A DNA stretch of 64,000 nt from Siphonodentalium dalli (Eukaryota; Mollusca; Scaphopoda; Gadilida; Siphonodentaliidae): assembly GCA_032622095.1 (NCBI GenBank), contig CP136065.1:113377195-113441194 (forward strand), read 5' to 3'. The number at the start of each line of letters is the position of its first letter. Position 1 is the first letter of the stretch. The position numbers and the translations under genes are program-made. The notes under the pieces are model-generated. The model worked only from the letters and a program-made list of their open reading frames with translations. It was not told the origin of the DNA and did no database searches. Of this stretch, positions 53,952 to 64,000 are shown piece by piece.

Positions 53952-54529
53952 TATTTGACATGCACACTGACAGGCACAAAATTATTAATGACCGACACAA
54001 ACCAATTGGCGTGATCCTCCATTCCAAATCTGAACTCAGTTGGCAAATCTCACTTAATATGCAGCTCAGAAAGAATGCAATCAGCATCGAAGTTTGAAGC
54101 AATACACAAAATAAGAAACAGTGTTAAACAAGTGCAACGCCAAGCATGGACCAGGCTTGAGGTTTCAAAGTGGTAAAATGACTTCTCCCTGTTTACTTCT
54201 CCCTGTTTGATTATTAAGGAGAAGTGGACTTTTATCAGGGAGAAGTAACGATTGCTGAAGTTCAATTTACACCCTACATCACCCTTTTATGATCCAAAAA
54301 GTATTAAGCAACACAAGAGCCCATTATAAAAGCATTAAGAACACCATTATAATCAGTAAATATGCTGTATATCAGAGAGAAGTCACTTCTTCCTGGGACA
54401 AAAATAGGGAGGAATGGCAAATTTTAGGGAGACAACGGCTCGACAGACAGAGCCCTTGACAATATACCCTGAAGTATCTTCGAGAGTCGGTGGCATAACA
54501 TGTACACTGCACAGAGTATCCCACCCCAA

Positions 54530-54759
54530 ATGTTTGTTGAACTTATTATCTGAACATTTCCTATTAAAGGGAACTACAGTAATGCCCTAAATAATCGACT
54601 CCTTAATCACAGCAGAATTATGGGTAACTATTCAGGATTTAGTCGGAAATATGGCTTGTTGCTTCGGAAAGCTCTCACTGAATTCTGCTGGGGTTAAGGA
54701 GTCGATTATTTAGGGCATTATAGTACTCGACAATTAGTAATATAAAAAGGGTTAAGCTA
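54530..54759 (+). mobile_element. piggyBac-type MITE fragment interrupted by a pogo-type MITE
   Basis: GTTGAACTTATTATCTGAAC and GGGAAC at the left continue after the insertion as TACTCGACAATTAGTA and AAAAGGG-TTAA, matching 4530-4643 of the intact copy. Confidence 0.8.
54577..54723 (+). mobile_element. pogo-type MITE nested in a piggyBac-type MITE
   Basis: It begins CAGTAATGCCC and ends GGGCATTATAG, with TA at 54575-54576 and 54724-54725. Comparison with the intact host copy at 4348-4643 shows the uninterrupted form has a single TA here, so TA was duplicated on insertion. Confidence 0.87.
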
Positions 54760-54863
54760 CTATCAGCTGCTTATTATTGATAGTCTATTGTTCAACTTAC
54801 AAGGATCCTCTGAAGGATATCAAGGCTGTTCAAACACAATTTAAGTTTCTCCTGGTATGTTAA

Positions 54864-55228
54864 TTAACCCTCTCTGTATTAAATACTCCTTGACGAGCAC
54901 TACCCTTTGGAAATGTTCAGATAATAAGTGTGTTCGCGTGGAATACCAAATTGAAGTCATTTCAACCCACAGTTAAAATAACTATACGTTTGAGTAATGT
55001 AAAACATGTAAACTGCTGTATTTGCATGCATGTTAGCAATATTCAGTGCGGAATCTTCGGGCGCCCGAGACAAGTGGTGCCAGAACACCTCGCAAAAATT
55101 CCTTGCTCTGGCAAAAATAGGGGGGGGCAATGCCGGGGGCGCCCCCCCCCCCCCCTGGATCCGCCCTTGATTCCAATATAAACTGTTATAACTGTGTGGG
55201 AGAATCCATTTAGTATAGAAAGTGTTAA
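54864..55228 (+). mobile_element. piggyBac-type MITE (CCCTTTCTAT subfamily) with internal insertion
   Basis: It is TTAA-flanked. CCCTCTCTGTATTAAAT lies at the left and CATTTAGTATAGAAAGTG at the right. The GGATCC-type segment (about 55040-55175) lies inside. Confidence 0.78.
55040..55174 (-). mobile_element. 'CAAGGGCGGATCCAGGG' element end
   Basis: Read on the minus strand it begins CAAGGGCGGATCCAGGGGG and continues into GGGGGCGCCCCCGGCATTG, TTGCCAGAGCAAGG and GGTGTTCTGGCACCAC. This type of start is common at ends of animal DNA transposons and their MITEs. The opposite terminus was not found. Confidence 0.5.
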
Positions 55229-55344
55229 AAGGAAATTGTGATGCCTTTAGTTTATTATTTAAAGCAAAAGCAAACACAATTATAGCAACAGTTTTTCCAA
55301 GATTAATAAGGACAGGACCATAAATCTCTGACAGGTATCGAGGT

Positions 55345-55365
55345 GGGGGGGGGGGGGGGGGGGGG
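55345..55365 (+). repeat. Poly-G tract (21 G)
   Basis: An uninterrupted run of 21 G that could form a G-quadruplex and may be length-variable or mis-sized. Confidence 0.95.
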
Positions 55366-55534
55366 TTAAAACTCTTGATATGTGGATAGCAGCTCTACCT
55401 TTTCATCATCATTCTTTATTCCAGTAGCCCTTAGTACCCTGATATTGATTACATGTTTCAATTTTATAGTCACAATCAAATATATCTGTTTAAACTTTGT
55501 TGCCTTCCACTCAAAATTTTAACAGCGCTCTATC

Positions 55535-55720
55535 ATCAAGGTGGGAGCTGAGCTGGTACAGCATCAAAGATCCTGTGCATTCCCTTATATATGCGAGGCT
55601 CCCATTCTCTTATATATGTGAGTCTCCCTATGGGAGATTCACATACACCGGTATATATGAGAATGCATTGCCACAGGGTTTTTGCAAAAATTCAGGAAGC
55701 TCCCATCATGGAAGGGTTAA
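55535..55720 (+). mobile_element. piggyBac-type MITE (CCCTTTCATGAC subfamily), left end decayed
   Basis: GTGGGAGCTGAGCTGGTACAG at the left, a double palindrome core, and AAGCTCCCATCATGGAAGGG-TTAA at the right (TTAA 55717-55720). Confidence 0.75.
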
Positions 55721-55729
55721 TGAACGAGA

Positions 55730-57400
55730 TATATGGATATATACCCCTTTTGGTCTACTAACATTCAAGGAGGACTCAGAAGGTTAATATGAAGAAGAGA
55801 CCACAGAAATCAATACGAATGGTGGAAGCATTATATCCCGTATAGAAAGATAATCAAACTTCTCTGAGACTCATTAACACGTAAATTGATCATTCTTTCG
55901 ATCAGTGATTTTCTTCACCAAACAGAAAGATCCCAATTTTCTCACCAGCCATCAACAGAAGAAATCTTGCAATTAAGCAATAAAGATCGCATCATTAACC
56001 ACAGAGGCCTTTATATACAGACCGGGTAGTTGTCATCACTTACTCTGTCAAAGAGGATTACGAGACCTAAATAAATAGCACTTGTTTCTTATCATGCAGC
56101 ATCACATTAATTTTTCCAGGGGACAAGTCCTTGGCAGGGGAAATTGCCTGGTCAATAGCTCTGAGACATGCTAAGCCAGCTCTATAATAACAGGGGAAGC
56201 AGTGTGTCAAAGGAAGTAAAGCTCAGTCATGCAATAGAAACATACCAAATAATTGGTACTGGCATGTAGGACTTGATAGATAATGAGACTCACTCCTCTA
56301 ATTGAATGGGGTTTTTTCATCAATCAACGATTGATCTTTCAAAGGAAAAGCGTCTGATGTATGTTACCAGTAGACTTGTGATATGAATATAGACATATCC
56401 TCAAAGAATTCACCATATAATGAAATGTACCACCACACAATGTGAAAATGCATTGAGTGATGTTGAGTTAATCAATTTTGACTATTGAACGAATGAAACC
56501 TTCCAAGTCAATATTAATGCGTATTGCAATAGTCATTAAAGTACATGTACTAGGCAGGGTTGGTGCTGTGAGACCAAAATTTACTGCTGCCAAAGACGTT
56601 ATTACCAAATGATATTTTGTTTGCCAAATTCCAAAAGTACTTGCCAAATTGGATTGTGGAATCAATTAAGGAAAATTAGAAAATTTTTATCTTTAGAGGT
56701 ACTCAATCCGATTCGATGGTCCCCATATTATCAGATTACAACAACAAATTTTTTTTTGAAATGCCGTTTCAGTTATCAGAATTGAGTAATTGCCCAAAAA
56801 TAATCCTAACCACAGTCAGCCATAGTATAAAATTGTTCAAAACCTGTTATTTATCAACATCTTGTTCAACGAAATTTTGCCGGTTTGTCAAATATCTGAC
56901 ACCTGATTTCAGAGTTATCCATCTTCATCCGCAATTTAGTCAGATCGTTGACTGTTTACTGGGCCACTTGAAATTAATATAGTAGATTTCAAACATCGAT
57001 ATCTGATCACACTGAGCTTTGGTGGGTGGATTCCTCGACTAAAATCAAATATTTTTTACCCCCAAAGCCAAGGAAACAGTAATTTGTGAGCATTAATTCG
57101 GATTGAGTACCTTTAATAATATACAATGTAATAAAAATCAACGTACACAGGTAAAATAGGGATATCACAGTAGAAGCATATCAGAAAGCTCAGTATTTAC
57201 TGACTTGTCCAATAAGAAAATAAGGCTTGTCAATTTACCACTGGTACCAGCTGGAGTATCGGAACCGAGGCAGTACTGGTGTGGTACCACGGTACCAGTA
57301 CTTTTAATAACAGAATAAAGGTCATTAAATGACAATTACACAGTATATGCTATAGAGTATATAGAGTATATCTCCAACAAATTAGTCAGTTATGTCAACA
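55730..57400. other. No recognised content
   Basis: Short frames only (56468-56665 minus, 56716-56982 plus), with no domain. A 'ggtaccag'-rich patch lies at 57240-57302. Confidence 0.4.
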
Positions 57401-57406
57401 GAGTTT

Positions 57407-57643
57407 TTAACCCTTTGAGTGCCAGGTCGATTTTTGTATCAACCCATATACCCTGTGCCAATGCATTCTCTTATATATGCGAGTCGACCATAGGTCGCCT
57501 CGCATATATAAGAGAATGCATTGGCCTAACATTTTTTTTTTTTTTTACAATTTTAATAATTTATTCTTATAGTCTTTAACAGACTTATTTTGTACCGTAG
57601 GTTTAGGGCCGATGAGATCGGCCCCTGGCACTCAATGGGTTAA
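57407..57643 (+). mobile_element. TTAA-flanked piggyBac-type MITE (CCCTTTGAGTGCCAGG subfamily), copy 2
   Basis: Nearly identical to 24828-25068 over its whole length apart from the poly-T size and a few substitutions, and with a simple 4-bp TTAA duplication. The close identity indicates recent activity. Confidence 0.9.
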
Positions 57644-57649
57644 GCGTTG

Positions 57650-58505
57650 AATATATGTGGGACTTTGTGCCACTTTTGGTATAAACTTCTTCTTCCCGAT
57701 CGTCATATTTGCACAACCTCATAAAGATGAATGTGGGGATTGTGGTCCGTGGGGAAATAACAATGAAGAAGTTAAGAGCACTAAATTGGGAATTGGAAAT
57801 TGCCACCTTTGAGCATGAAATTAAAACAGGTTACCTCTTAAAGTTTATAACAGTGTGTGATTGCACCATACTGCACAACACGCAGGTCCCATAAATACAA
57901 TGACAACTGAGTTGACTGAAAACTGTGACAAGTGACTCATCACTTTGCTAAATTGATACACAGTTGCTCATTCGACTTGATTGATGTGTGTGCAGTGCGG
58001 CTTACTCTTTGATCTGTCACAGACAGTGCGCTGATGTGACAATTGATGATGTAACTTAAAGGCACGGATGACCTTCGTTGTAGGTTATAATTTAGAAATA
58101 TAACAGTTGCCAAATTATGAACATTTCCTCAAGAATATATAATGGTATAGTATAATGATAGCATGAATGTGATATTATTCACAATACACACTCCAAGCAT
58201 TTATTTGTATATATTGTACATATTTTATTATGCTATTTGGCTTTTGTTACGAATAGAGCATATTAACCTGACAATAAACTATTATTTACTCGATATTTAT
58301 GATTGGTAAAGAAAACAATATGTCTATATTTTAATATTCTTTCTGTTTTTAGCGGTTTTAATAGATGTGACTCTTTTATCAGCAATACCCACCACCAACA
58401 CATCTTTAAGTTATCTTTAAGTTTAAACATCAAAGAAACTGGATGCAACTGCCAATTCCGTGAATTTCCGTTGCAGACTGCAAATAAACTGACAGGTTTC
58501 AACTA
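57650..58505. other. No recognised gene
   Basis: The frame at 57709-57894 encodes 61 residues with no known motif. The rest is AT-rich. Confidence 0.4.
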
Positions 58506-58517
58506 CGAAATAAATAG

Positions 58518-59182
58518 AAGGTCACAGCTGACCATAGTGTCCCCCGAAAACGTGGCAAGTTGAAATCGCTTTGTTAAAAGTCGAAAAGGGTGAATAACTC
58601 CATAAAAAAATAATTTTTCCGTCATCTATATACATGTTGCACATCTCTAATATGTGGGTAACAATACTCTGAAGTTTCAAATATCTACGATCAAAACTGT
58701 AGGAAGAGTTGATTACACCATGAAGGTACCCTCATACAGAAAATTATAAAAAAATGTTGAAATTCTAAGTCGTAAAGGGTTAATAACTCCCTAAAAAAAA
58801 TTCCGTCATCTATATACATGTTGAACATCTTCAATATATGGGCAACAACATTCTGAAGTTTCAAATCTCTAGCATGAAAACTGTAGGAGGAGTTGATTAC
58901 ACCATGAAGGTACCCTCATACTGAAAATTAAAAAAATGTTGAAATTTTCTAAGTCGAAAAGGGTTGATAACTCCGACAAAAAAAAAAAATTCCGTCATCT
59001 ATATACATGTTGCACGTTTTCAATATATGGGCAACAATATTCTGAAGTTTAAAATCTATGGGATGAAATCTGTAGGAGGAGATGATTACACCATGAAGGT
59101 ACTCAAAAGTGTGACGGACGAACGGCCGGAGCACGTTTCTATAGTCCCCCAAAAATAAATTTTTCGGGGGACAATAATTTAT
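58518..59182 (+). mobile_element. Helentron-like tandem-array element G
   Basis: The 5' hairpin GGTCACAGCTGACC is followed by ATAGTGTCCCCCG (58532-58546). Three monomers of about 180 bp are homologous to element F (CTGTAGGA(G/A)GAGTTGATTAC). A short GACGGACGAACGG tail and the 3' hairpin AGTCCCCCAAAAA and TTTTTCGGGGGACAATAA (59143-59176) follow. Confidence 0.82.
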
Positions 59183-59288
59183 ATAAGCTACCTAACCCAT
59201 TCCCGGCATGAGGGAATCCTGAACTGTCACCCACTGATTTCTGCTGTGTGTAGCAGGAGTATAGTTTTACAAATCAACAATAAACACA

Positions 59289-59447
59289 CAGTAATGCCCT
59301 AATTAATCGACCCCTTAACCACAGCAGAATTATGGGTAATTTTTCAGGATTTAGTCGGAAATATGGCAGCCATATTTCCGACTAAATCCTGAAAAATTAC
59401 CCATAATTCTGCTGTGGTTATGGAGTCGATTAATTAGGGTATTACTG
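59289..59447 (+). mobile_element. pogo-type MITE, nearly perfect palindrome, 159 bp
   Basis: CAGTAATGCCC and GGGTATTACTG. The two arms meet at TATGGCAGCCATA almost without a loop. TA lies at the right; the left flank is CA. Confidence 0.85.
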
Positions 59448-59584
59448 TAGATGTATAAGCTGAATGTCCTTTGATTTTTGTTCAGTCCATCATGTACCAA
59501 GTAAGCGGCACCGCGGAAACAGCCAAGTTTTGGCAGTACCAGAACACGGCATACTGATTGACAAGCCTGGGCAGCATGAGTATA

Positions 59585-59825
59585 TTAACCCTTTCATGAC
59601 AGGAGCTGCGCTGGTGCAGCATTAAAGATCCTGTGCCAGTGCATTCTCTTATATACATGTATGTGAGTCTCACATGAGATAATGCACTGGATTACAAGGT
59701 CAAGTAAATATTGTTAGGCCAATGTTTTATTTTATATATGTGAAGCTCCCTATGGGACTCGCATATATATATAAGAGAATTCATTGGCACAGTGTTTTCA
59801 CAAAATATCAGGAAGCTCCAATAAT
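59585..59825 (+). mobile_element. piggyBac-type MITE (CCCTTTCATGAC subfamily), right end decayed
   Basis: TTAACCCTTTCATGACAGG and GCTGCGCTGGTGCAGC at the left, two core palindromes, and CAGGAAGCTCCAATAATAGG at the right. Confidence 0.78.
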
Positions 59826-59829
59826 AGGC

Positions 59830-60825
59830 TAATAGATTACAATGTATATCTATTGGATGTCCAACTTTGAATGAGACATCTCCCTATATAAAGCACCCTT
59901 TCCTGACTGTGGAACCAACAGTGAGAACCCAGCTCGTAAATTTTCTCTAAGTCTGCCATGCAAAACAATATATTTGTGTTCACTGCCAGCTTACAACAAT
60001 GAGAAAAATACTAGAATAATCAGATGATTGTGAGGTATATCACTTCTCCATGTTCAGTATGGAAATCCCAGATAGTATTGGCTGACATGGAGTTAACTGA
60101 GTGCTTGGCAATAACAAATGCTAAAATGCAAAATCATCTCGTAAAACCACCCCACTCGTGTTCAATTCAAATTAAGCAAGTACAAAGTCAATGGTTTTTA
60201 GTCGAACCTTATTGTCTGCAATCAGACTGCTCAGGAAACTGAAGAGAAATGTGTATTGATTGCATAATGATCACTCGGTGCTTTTCATTGAGTGGAGTTC
60301 CATGTTTAACGAGTCTGCATTTAAAAAAAAAGATTGTGTATAACAGGAAAATCTCATAGCCCATTTGATATATACTAGTACCATGTTTAATACGATTTTT
60401 GGCTTCAAAGATAATAGTTCATTTCCATTCTGATCTATTGGCAGATTGTTCTTACATAAACATGTATTGTTCTACAGGGCACAAAATCCAAGCATGGATC
60501 TGCAGATATTAATATTTCATTATAATAAAATGTAGTTGAATGGTGAACACTGAACAGTGATACAACCTGGAATAATTAATAATAACCTCATGATAATACA
60601 ATCTGAATATGGCCATATAGGTACTGTTTTACTGTATGTCCTATGGTAGTATGTGGATCCTAGTCAAACAGTTACGGTAGACATACAGGGAAGTAAAGCA
60701 TTATGTAAAACATACAGGACAGTCATTGCCATGTTTCTGGCTAAATCGAGCATCGCACAGTTTGATAAAATTCTTTTGGCTAATTTTCAGAAAATTTGGC
60801 CACTCTTGAAAGCAAATAAAACAAG
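59830..60825. other. No recognised content
   Basis: AT-rich DNA. Frames at 60024-60242 and 60653-60886 have no recognisable domain. Confidence 0.4.
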
Positions 60826-60827
60826 CA

Positions 60828-61441
60828 GTCGCAGACGGCGGTATCCCCTGCCGAAATCTGCAGTCGAGAAAGTGCATTCTCAATAATGTTTGCGTTCTCC
60901 GCAGAAATGTGCAGTTGGGGAAGTGTATTCTCAACAAGAGGTGGGATTTTGTCAAAAAGCCTGGCTTGCGAACTCATTTTAGGACTGACATTTGTGGAAA
61001 TTAGCCATGCGACGTTGTCCATTTGCACAAGTCCAATAACTCTGCTGAAAATATCCGGCCGGACCTGGTTTGCGAACTCGTTCTAGATACTGGTCATGTG
61101 AATTCATATACCAAAAATCTTTGAAATCCATTGACATTTGTGGAAATGAGCCCTGTGACGTCGTCTATTTGCTATTTGGTAAATTTGACAAAAAGAATAA
61201 ACAAAGTCCAATAACTCCGGTAAAAATAACCGGCCGGATCTGGCTTGCGAACTCATTCTAGGTAATGGTCAGGTGAACTCATATACCACAAATCTTTGAA
61301 ATCCATTGACACTTGTTCAAGTTATGACTCTTACAAATTCGGGACGGACGGATGGACGGACGGACGGTACGACAGACAGACGGACGGACGGAACCCATTC
61401 CTATATCCCCCGCAAATTTTCAATTTGGCGGGGGATAATAA
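60828..61441 (+). mobile_element. Helentron-like element I
   Basis: A 5' region with GGTATCCCCTGCCG (60845-60858). Three to four monomers have 'ggc(t/c)tggctttgcgaactc' and 'ccggccgga(c/t)ctgg'. A GACG run (61345-61395) and a 3' hairpin TATATCCCCCGCAAATT and GGCGGGGGATAATA (61402-61439) follow. Confidence 0.72.
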
Positions 61442-61942
61442 GCATATATAAACCCTGCCTGGTTGAGATTTTCTTGCCGGCCTCAAATTTTTTTTCCAAT
61501 TTTCTCCAGAAGGCTATTCAATGTGAATATTTATCATTTTTCCCAAACCCACAAGCAAATATAAGTTGGTTATTAAGCTCAACGCTGGTAGAGATCTTAC
61601 TGCAGTGAATGAATTCAAGGGAAAACATGTTTTTATCCAATGCTTGGCTCATTTTCAATACATATTCCATGGGACTGTGACTACACTATTATATCGCTTA
61701 CGGCTGACAGGTTTTAAATGCAAAAAAAAAAAATCCCTGACTGTCTGGAAAATTTTCCTAAATTTATTGGAAACAGAAAAGTTTTTTGTTTTGGCCTAAT
61801 CTTCTTTATTTTCACATATAATCATGCATGAATTGTGACAGCCGTTGAAATTGGCATTTTTCTTATACAGAATTGCTTTAGAATTCCAGAAATTTGTACG
61901 ATGTACCGTCTCTTTTATCTGGTGAGATACTCTTGTGTGCCA

Positions 61943-62815
61943 AATAATAGTACAGGGCGGTAAATGGGGACAAAATTAACAAGAGGTACGCTGTCGCGTG
62001 GCATTTGCCCCCTACCATAGCAATTCGGATTAAGCATGGACGAAACTGCAGATATCCGAGGACTGGCGAGGAGGTCTATATGACCATTCCAAAAGAAGTT
62101 CGTACTAGAAATCCAAAAACAAGCGATCCAGAAACCCAAAAACAAGCAAAAATTCAAATTTTCTAAGTTGAAAAAAGGGCCATAACTCTGGCAAAAATTG
62201 TCAGATCATACCCAATTTCGCACTTGACATGTATTTTCATATAACCAATCCACAAAAATACGGGATTTGCAATCGTGCCACCAAAGCTCACGCTATCATC
62301 TGGAAACCCAAAAAACAAAAGAAAAATTGAATTTTCTAAGTAAAAAAGGGGCCATAACTCTGGTGAAATGGGTGTACGAAACCCGCGCTATGCATGTAGC
62401 TGTTCCCCCATGCTGCTCTATCACCATACCAAATATCAGCTAAATCTGCCCAGCGGTTGCTGAACAATAATGCAAAATTTTGTACAGACGGACAAAATTG
62501 AATTTTCTAAGTAAAAAAAGGGCCATAACTCTGGTGAAAATGGGTGGACGAAACCGGCGCTATGCATGTAGCTGTTCCCCCATGCTGCTCTATCACCATA
62601 CCAAATATCAGCTAAATCTGCTCAGCGGTTGCTGAACAATAATGCAAAATGTTTGTACGGACGTTCGGACGTACGGAAGTTCGGACGTAGACGTCGACTA
62701 TATACCTGCCGACTTCAAGTCGGGGGCATAATAATAGTACAGGGCGGAATAATAGTACAGGGCGGAAAATGGGGACAAAATTAATAAAAGTACAGGTCAG
62801 AATAATAGTACAGGG
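61943..62815 (+). repeat. 'AATAATAGTACAGGGCGG' repeats around Helentron-like element J
   Basis: The unit occurs once left of the element (61943-61978) and three to four times right of it (62729-62815), each time with GGGGACAAAATTAA-type spacer. The element therefore sits in, or created, a short satellite. Confidence 0.7.
61979..62730 (+). mobile_element. Helentron-like element J
   Basis: It starts ACAAGAGGTACGCTG with TTTGCCCCCTACC at 62007-62019. Two duplicated monomers (about 190 bp) share CTATGCATGTAGCTGTTCCC and GCTCAGCGGTTGCTGAAC-like blocks. An ACGGACGTTCGGACGT run precedes a 3' hairpin CCGACTTCAAGTCGG followed by GGGGGCATAATA (62708-62734). Confidence 0.75.
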
Positions 62816-62819
62816 TGAT

Positions 62820-63605
62820 AACGGCGGGGTTTTCCCCTGAGTATTGTCACACTCGTACTGAGATTTCTAGTGCACTATTATCTCTATCATTTCATTCAAA
62901 TCAATTTTTCGTATTACTAATATGAATTTGGATATTACATGTCATAGTCGTTCAATGTCCAAGTATGATCCTACAGTGAATGAATTGAACTATCATACAC
63001 TAATTTCAACGTCAATCTGACATTATAATTTACAACTTGTTTTCAATTGTCTTCAAATGTCAATTTCAAGTCATTTTATTGCACAACTGATACCTAGTTA
63101 ATAGCCGTGTAATATCACCATTGCAGAGTTGTGAGTTTTGGGGAAGTTTGGGACTCCATGCATACTGCCCAGTTTGTTATTTCTGCTCGCGACTGTACAT
63201 ATACCATGCGCACGACAGTCTGCAGACCACGTGGGAATTAAGACATCGGGAAGAGAGGTGTCAGTGATCGCTCGTCAAAAGCGGACTGACCAAGGTCTGT
63301 GGCTATTTTGTGACTCATATTACATGTAAGTTAAGGTTGGGGAGGGGAATGAGGCCGCTGGACGGCCGGCCTGCCGTAGTAGCGGAAACCCTGGCATTGG
63401 GCAAGGGGCCTGTAATCAGCCTCTAGTGCTGCTGACGGGATCAGGTTACTACATTTTCAGATTTGGACAAGGAACCAGTCTATTCAATAAGAGACATTGA
63501 GTAAGCGCCAATAAACAGACATGAGAATCACAAAAACAATGGCAGAAGACAGCTTAGATAGCAATGTTCATTCATCAACCATTTGCATCTACTTTGAGAT
63601 GAAAA
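62820..63605. other. No confident gene
   Basis: A frame at 63138-63329 lacks an ATG and has no domain. An exon-like stretch at 63127-63325 lies between a cag and a gtaagt, but all frames are short. 63340-63440 is more GC-rich ('gccgctggacggccggcc'). Confidence 0.35.
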
Positions 63606-63612
63606 CTATTAT

Positions 63613-63800
63613 AAACGAGAGGCCAATCACAATCGGCAGATGTTTAATAGCTCGGCGATAGTAAATAGCTGTGATCAGAATCATAATCTAGAGTTTTGAT
63701 GCTGAATTATAGAGTATACTGTACTAAATTAGTATTGAAAAATGTATATAATAAGACAAATTCTCTTGGAATTTATAGGTCTTAGTGCCAATTTTACACC
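63613..63800 (+). repeat. Interspersed repeat 'GAGGCCAATCACAATCGGC', second copy
   Basis: It is collinear with 29274-29430: AACGAGAGGCCAATCACAATC, CTGAATTATAGAGTATACTG and TTGGAATTTATAGGTC. Confidence 0.65.
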
Positions 63801-64000
63801 AGTAGTATCACTTTGACATTAGTAGGCATAATATATGATATAAAACTTTGGAATACCCTAGGACCCCAGACCTGAGATAAATGAACACAGTCAATACCCT
63901 GGTGGTCAGTACCGGTAGCTCTGAAGAAAATAGTTTAGACCATACAAAAGTATTATCCATATAACGTTTATACAGCCATAATATGATGAGTTCATATGAA

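Noticed and set aside
63127-63329. Exon-like segment between cag and gtaagt with a hydrophobic frame
   Set aside because: The frame has no ATG, the upstream pyrimidine tract is weak, other frames are equally open, and there is no family resemblance.

Overview
This is a eukaryotic, AT-rich genomic window, almost certainly from a marine invertebrate and most likely a bivalve mollusc. The taxon is inferred from the repeats: arrays of about 155-180 bp monomers ending in GACG-type runs and a 3' hairpin, and oyster pearl-like arrays. There is no bacterial-style gene organisation. Nearly all open reading frames of 60-144 codons are chance translations of repeats.

One real protein-coding gene was found. 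It is on the minus strand and encodes a DHHC protein S-acyltransferase of the ZDHHC2/15/20 group. Seven consecutive coding exons (36883-36909, 15672-15766, 14379-14499, 13891-13960, 12697-12729, 1701-1821, 893-1025) all have AG/GT borders and compatible phases. Together they give about 199 residues: TM2, the whole zinc-binding DHHC domain with intact DHHC catalytic motif, TM3, TM4 and the start of the TTxE motif. The first exon was not found and probably lies beyond position 64000. The C-terminal exons lie left of position 1. The window from 893 to 36909 is therefore mostly introns (21.1 kb and 10.9 kb are the largest), and the rest is probably also intron 1 or intergenic DNA.

The remaining sequence is a dense, nested transposon landscape. 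(1) TTAA-flanked, piggyBac-type MITEs fall into three subfamilies, with about 18 copies or fragments. (2) TA-flanked, pogo/Tc1-mariner-type hairpin MITEs start CAGTAATGCCC (7 copies). (3) hAT-type elements have 8-bp target duplications: a CAAGCCTGC MITE, and a 1.1-kb element carrying a broken BED zinc finger. (4) About ten Helentron-like (HINE/pearl) tandem-array elements have 5' C-runs and 3' hairpins whose flanking bases covary. (5) A 4.2-kb segment with inverted ends, in the 10.9-kb intron, contains a degenerate RNase H-like relic resembling DIRS-type retroelements. (6) A 380-bp interspersed repeat of unknown class has three copies. There are also a 5S rRNA-derived fragment, minisatellites and segmental tandem duplications.

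Layout: 1-2 kb, last two visible exons; 2-7.5 kb, foldback, MITE and two HINE arrays; 7.7-12.3 kb, large inverted-end element; 12.7-15.8 kb, four exons with MITEs and pearl-like sequence; 16-30 kb, intronic MITE cluster with nested insertions; 30-36 kb, HINEs, an unexplained acidic ORF and a foldback; 36.9 kb, micro-exon; 39-43.9 kb, three consecutive HINE/pearl arrays; 45-60 kb, MITEs, minisatellite and HINEs; 60.8-62.8 kb, two more HINEs.
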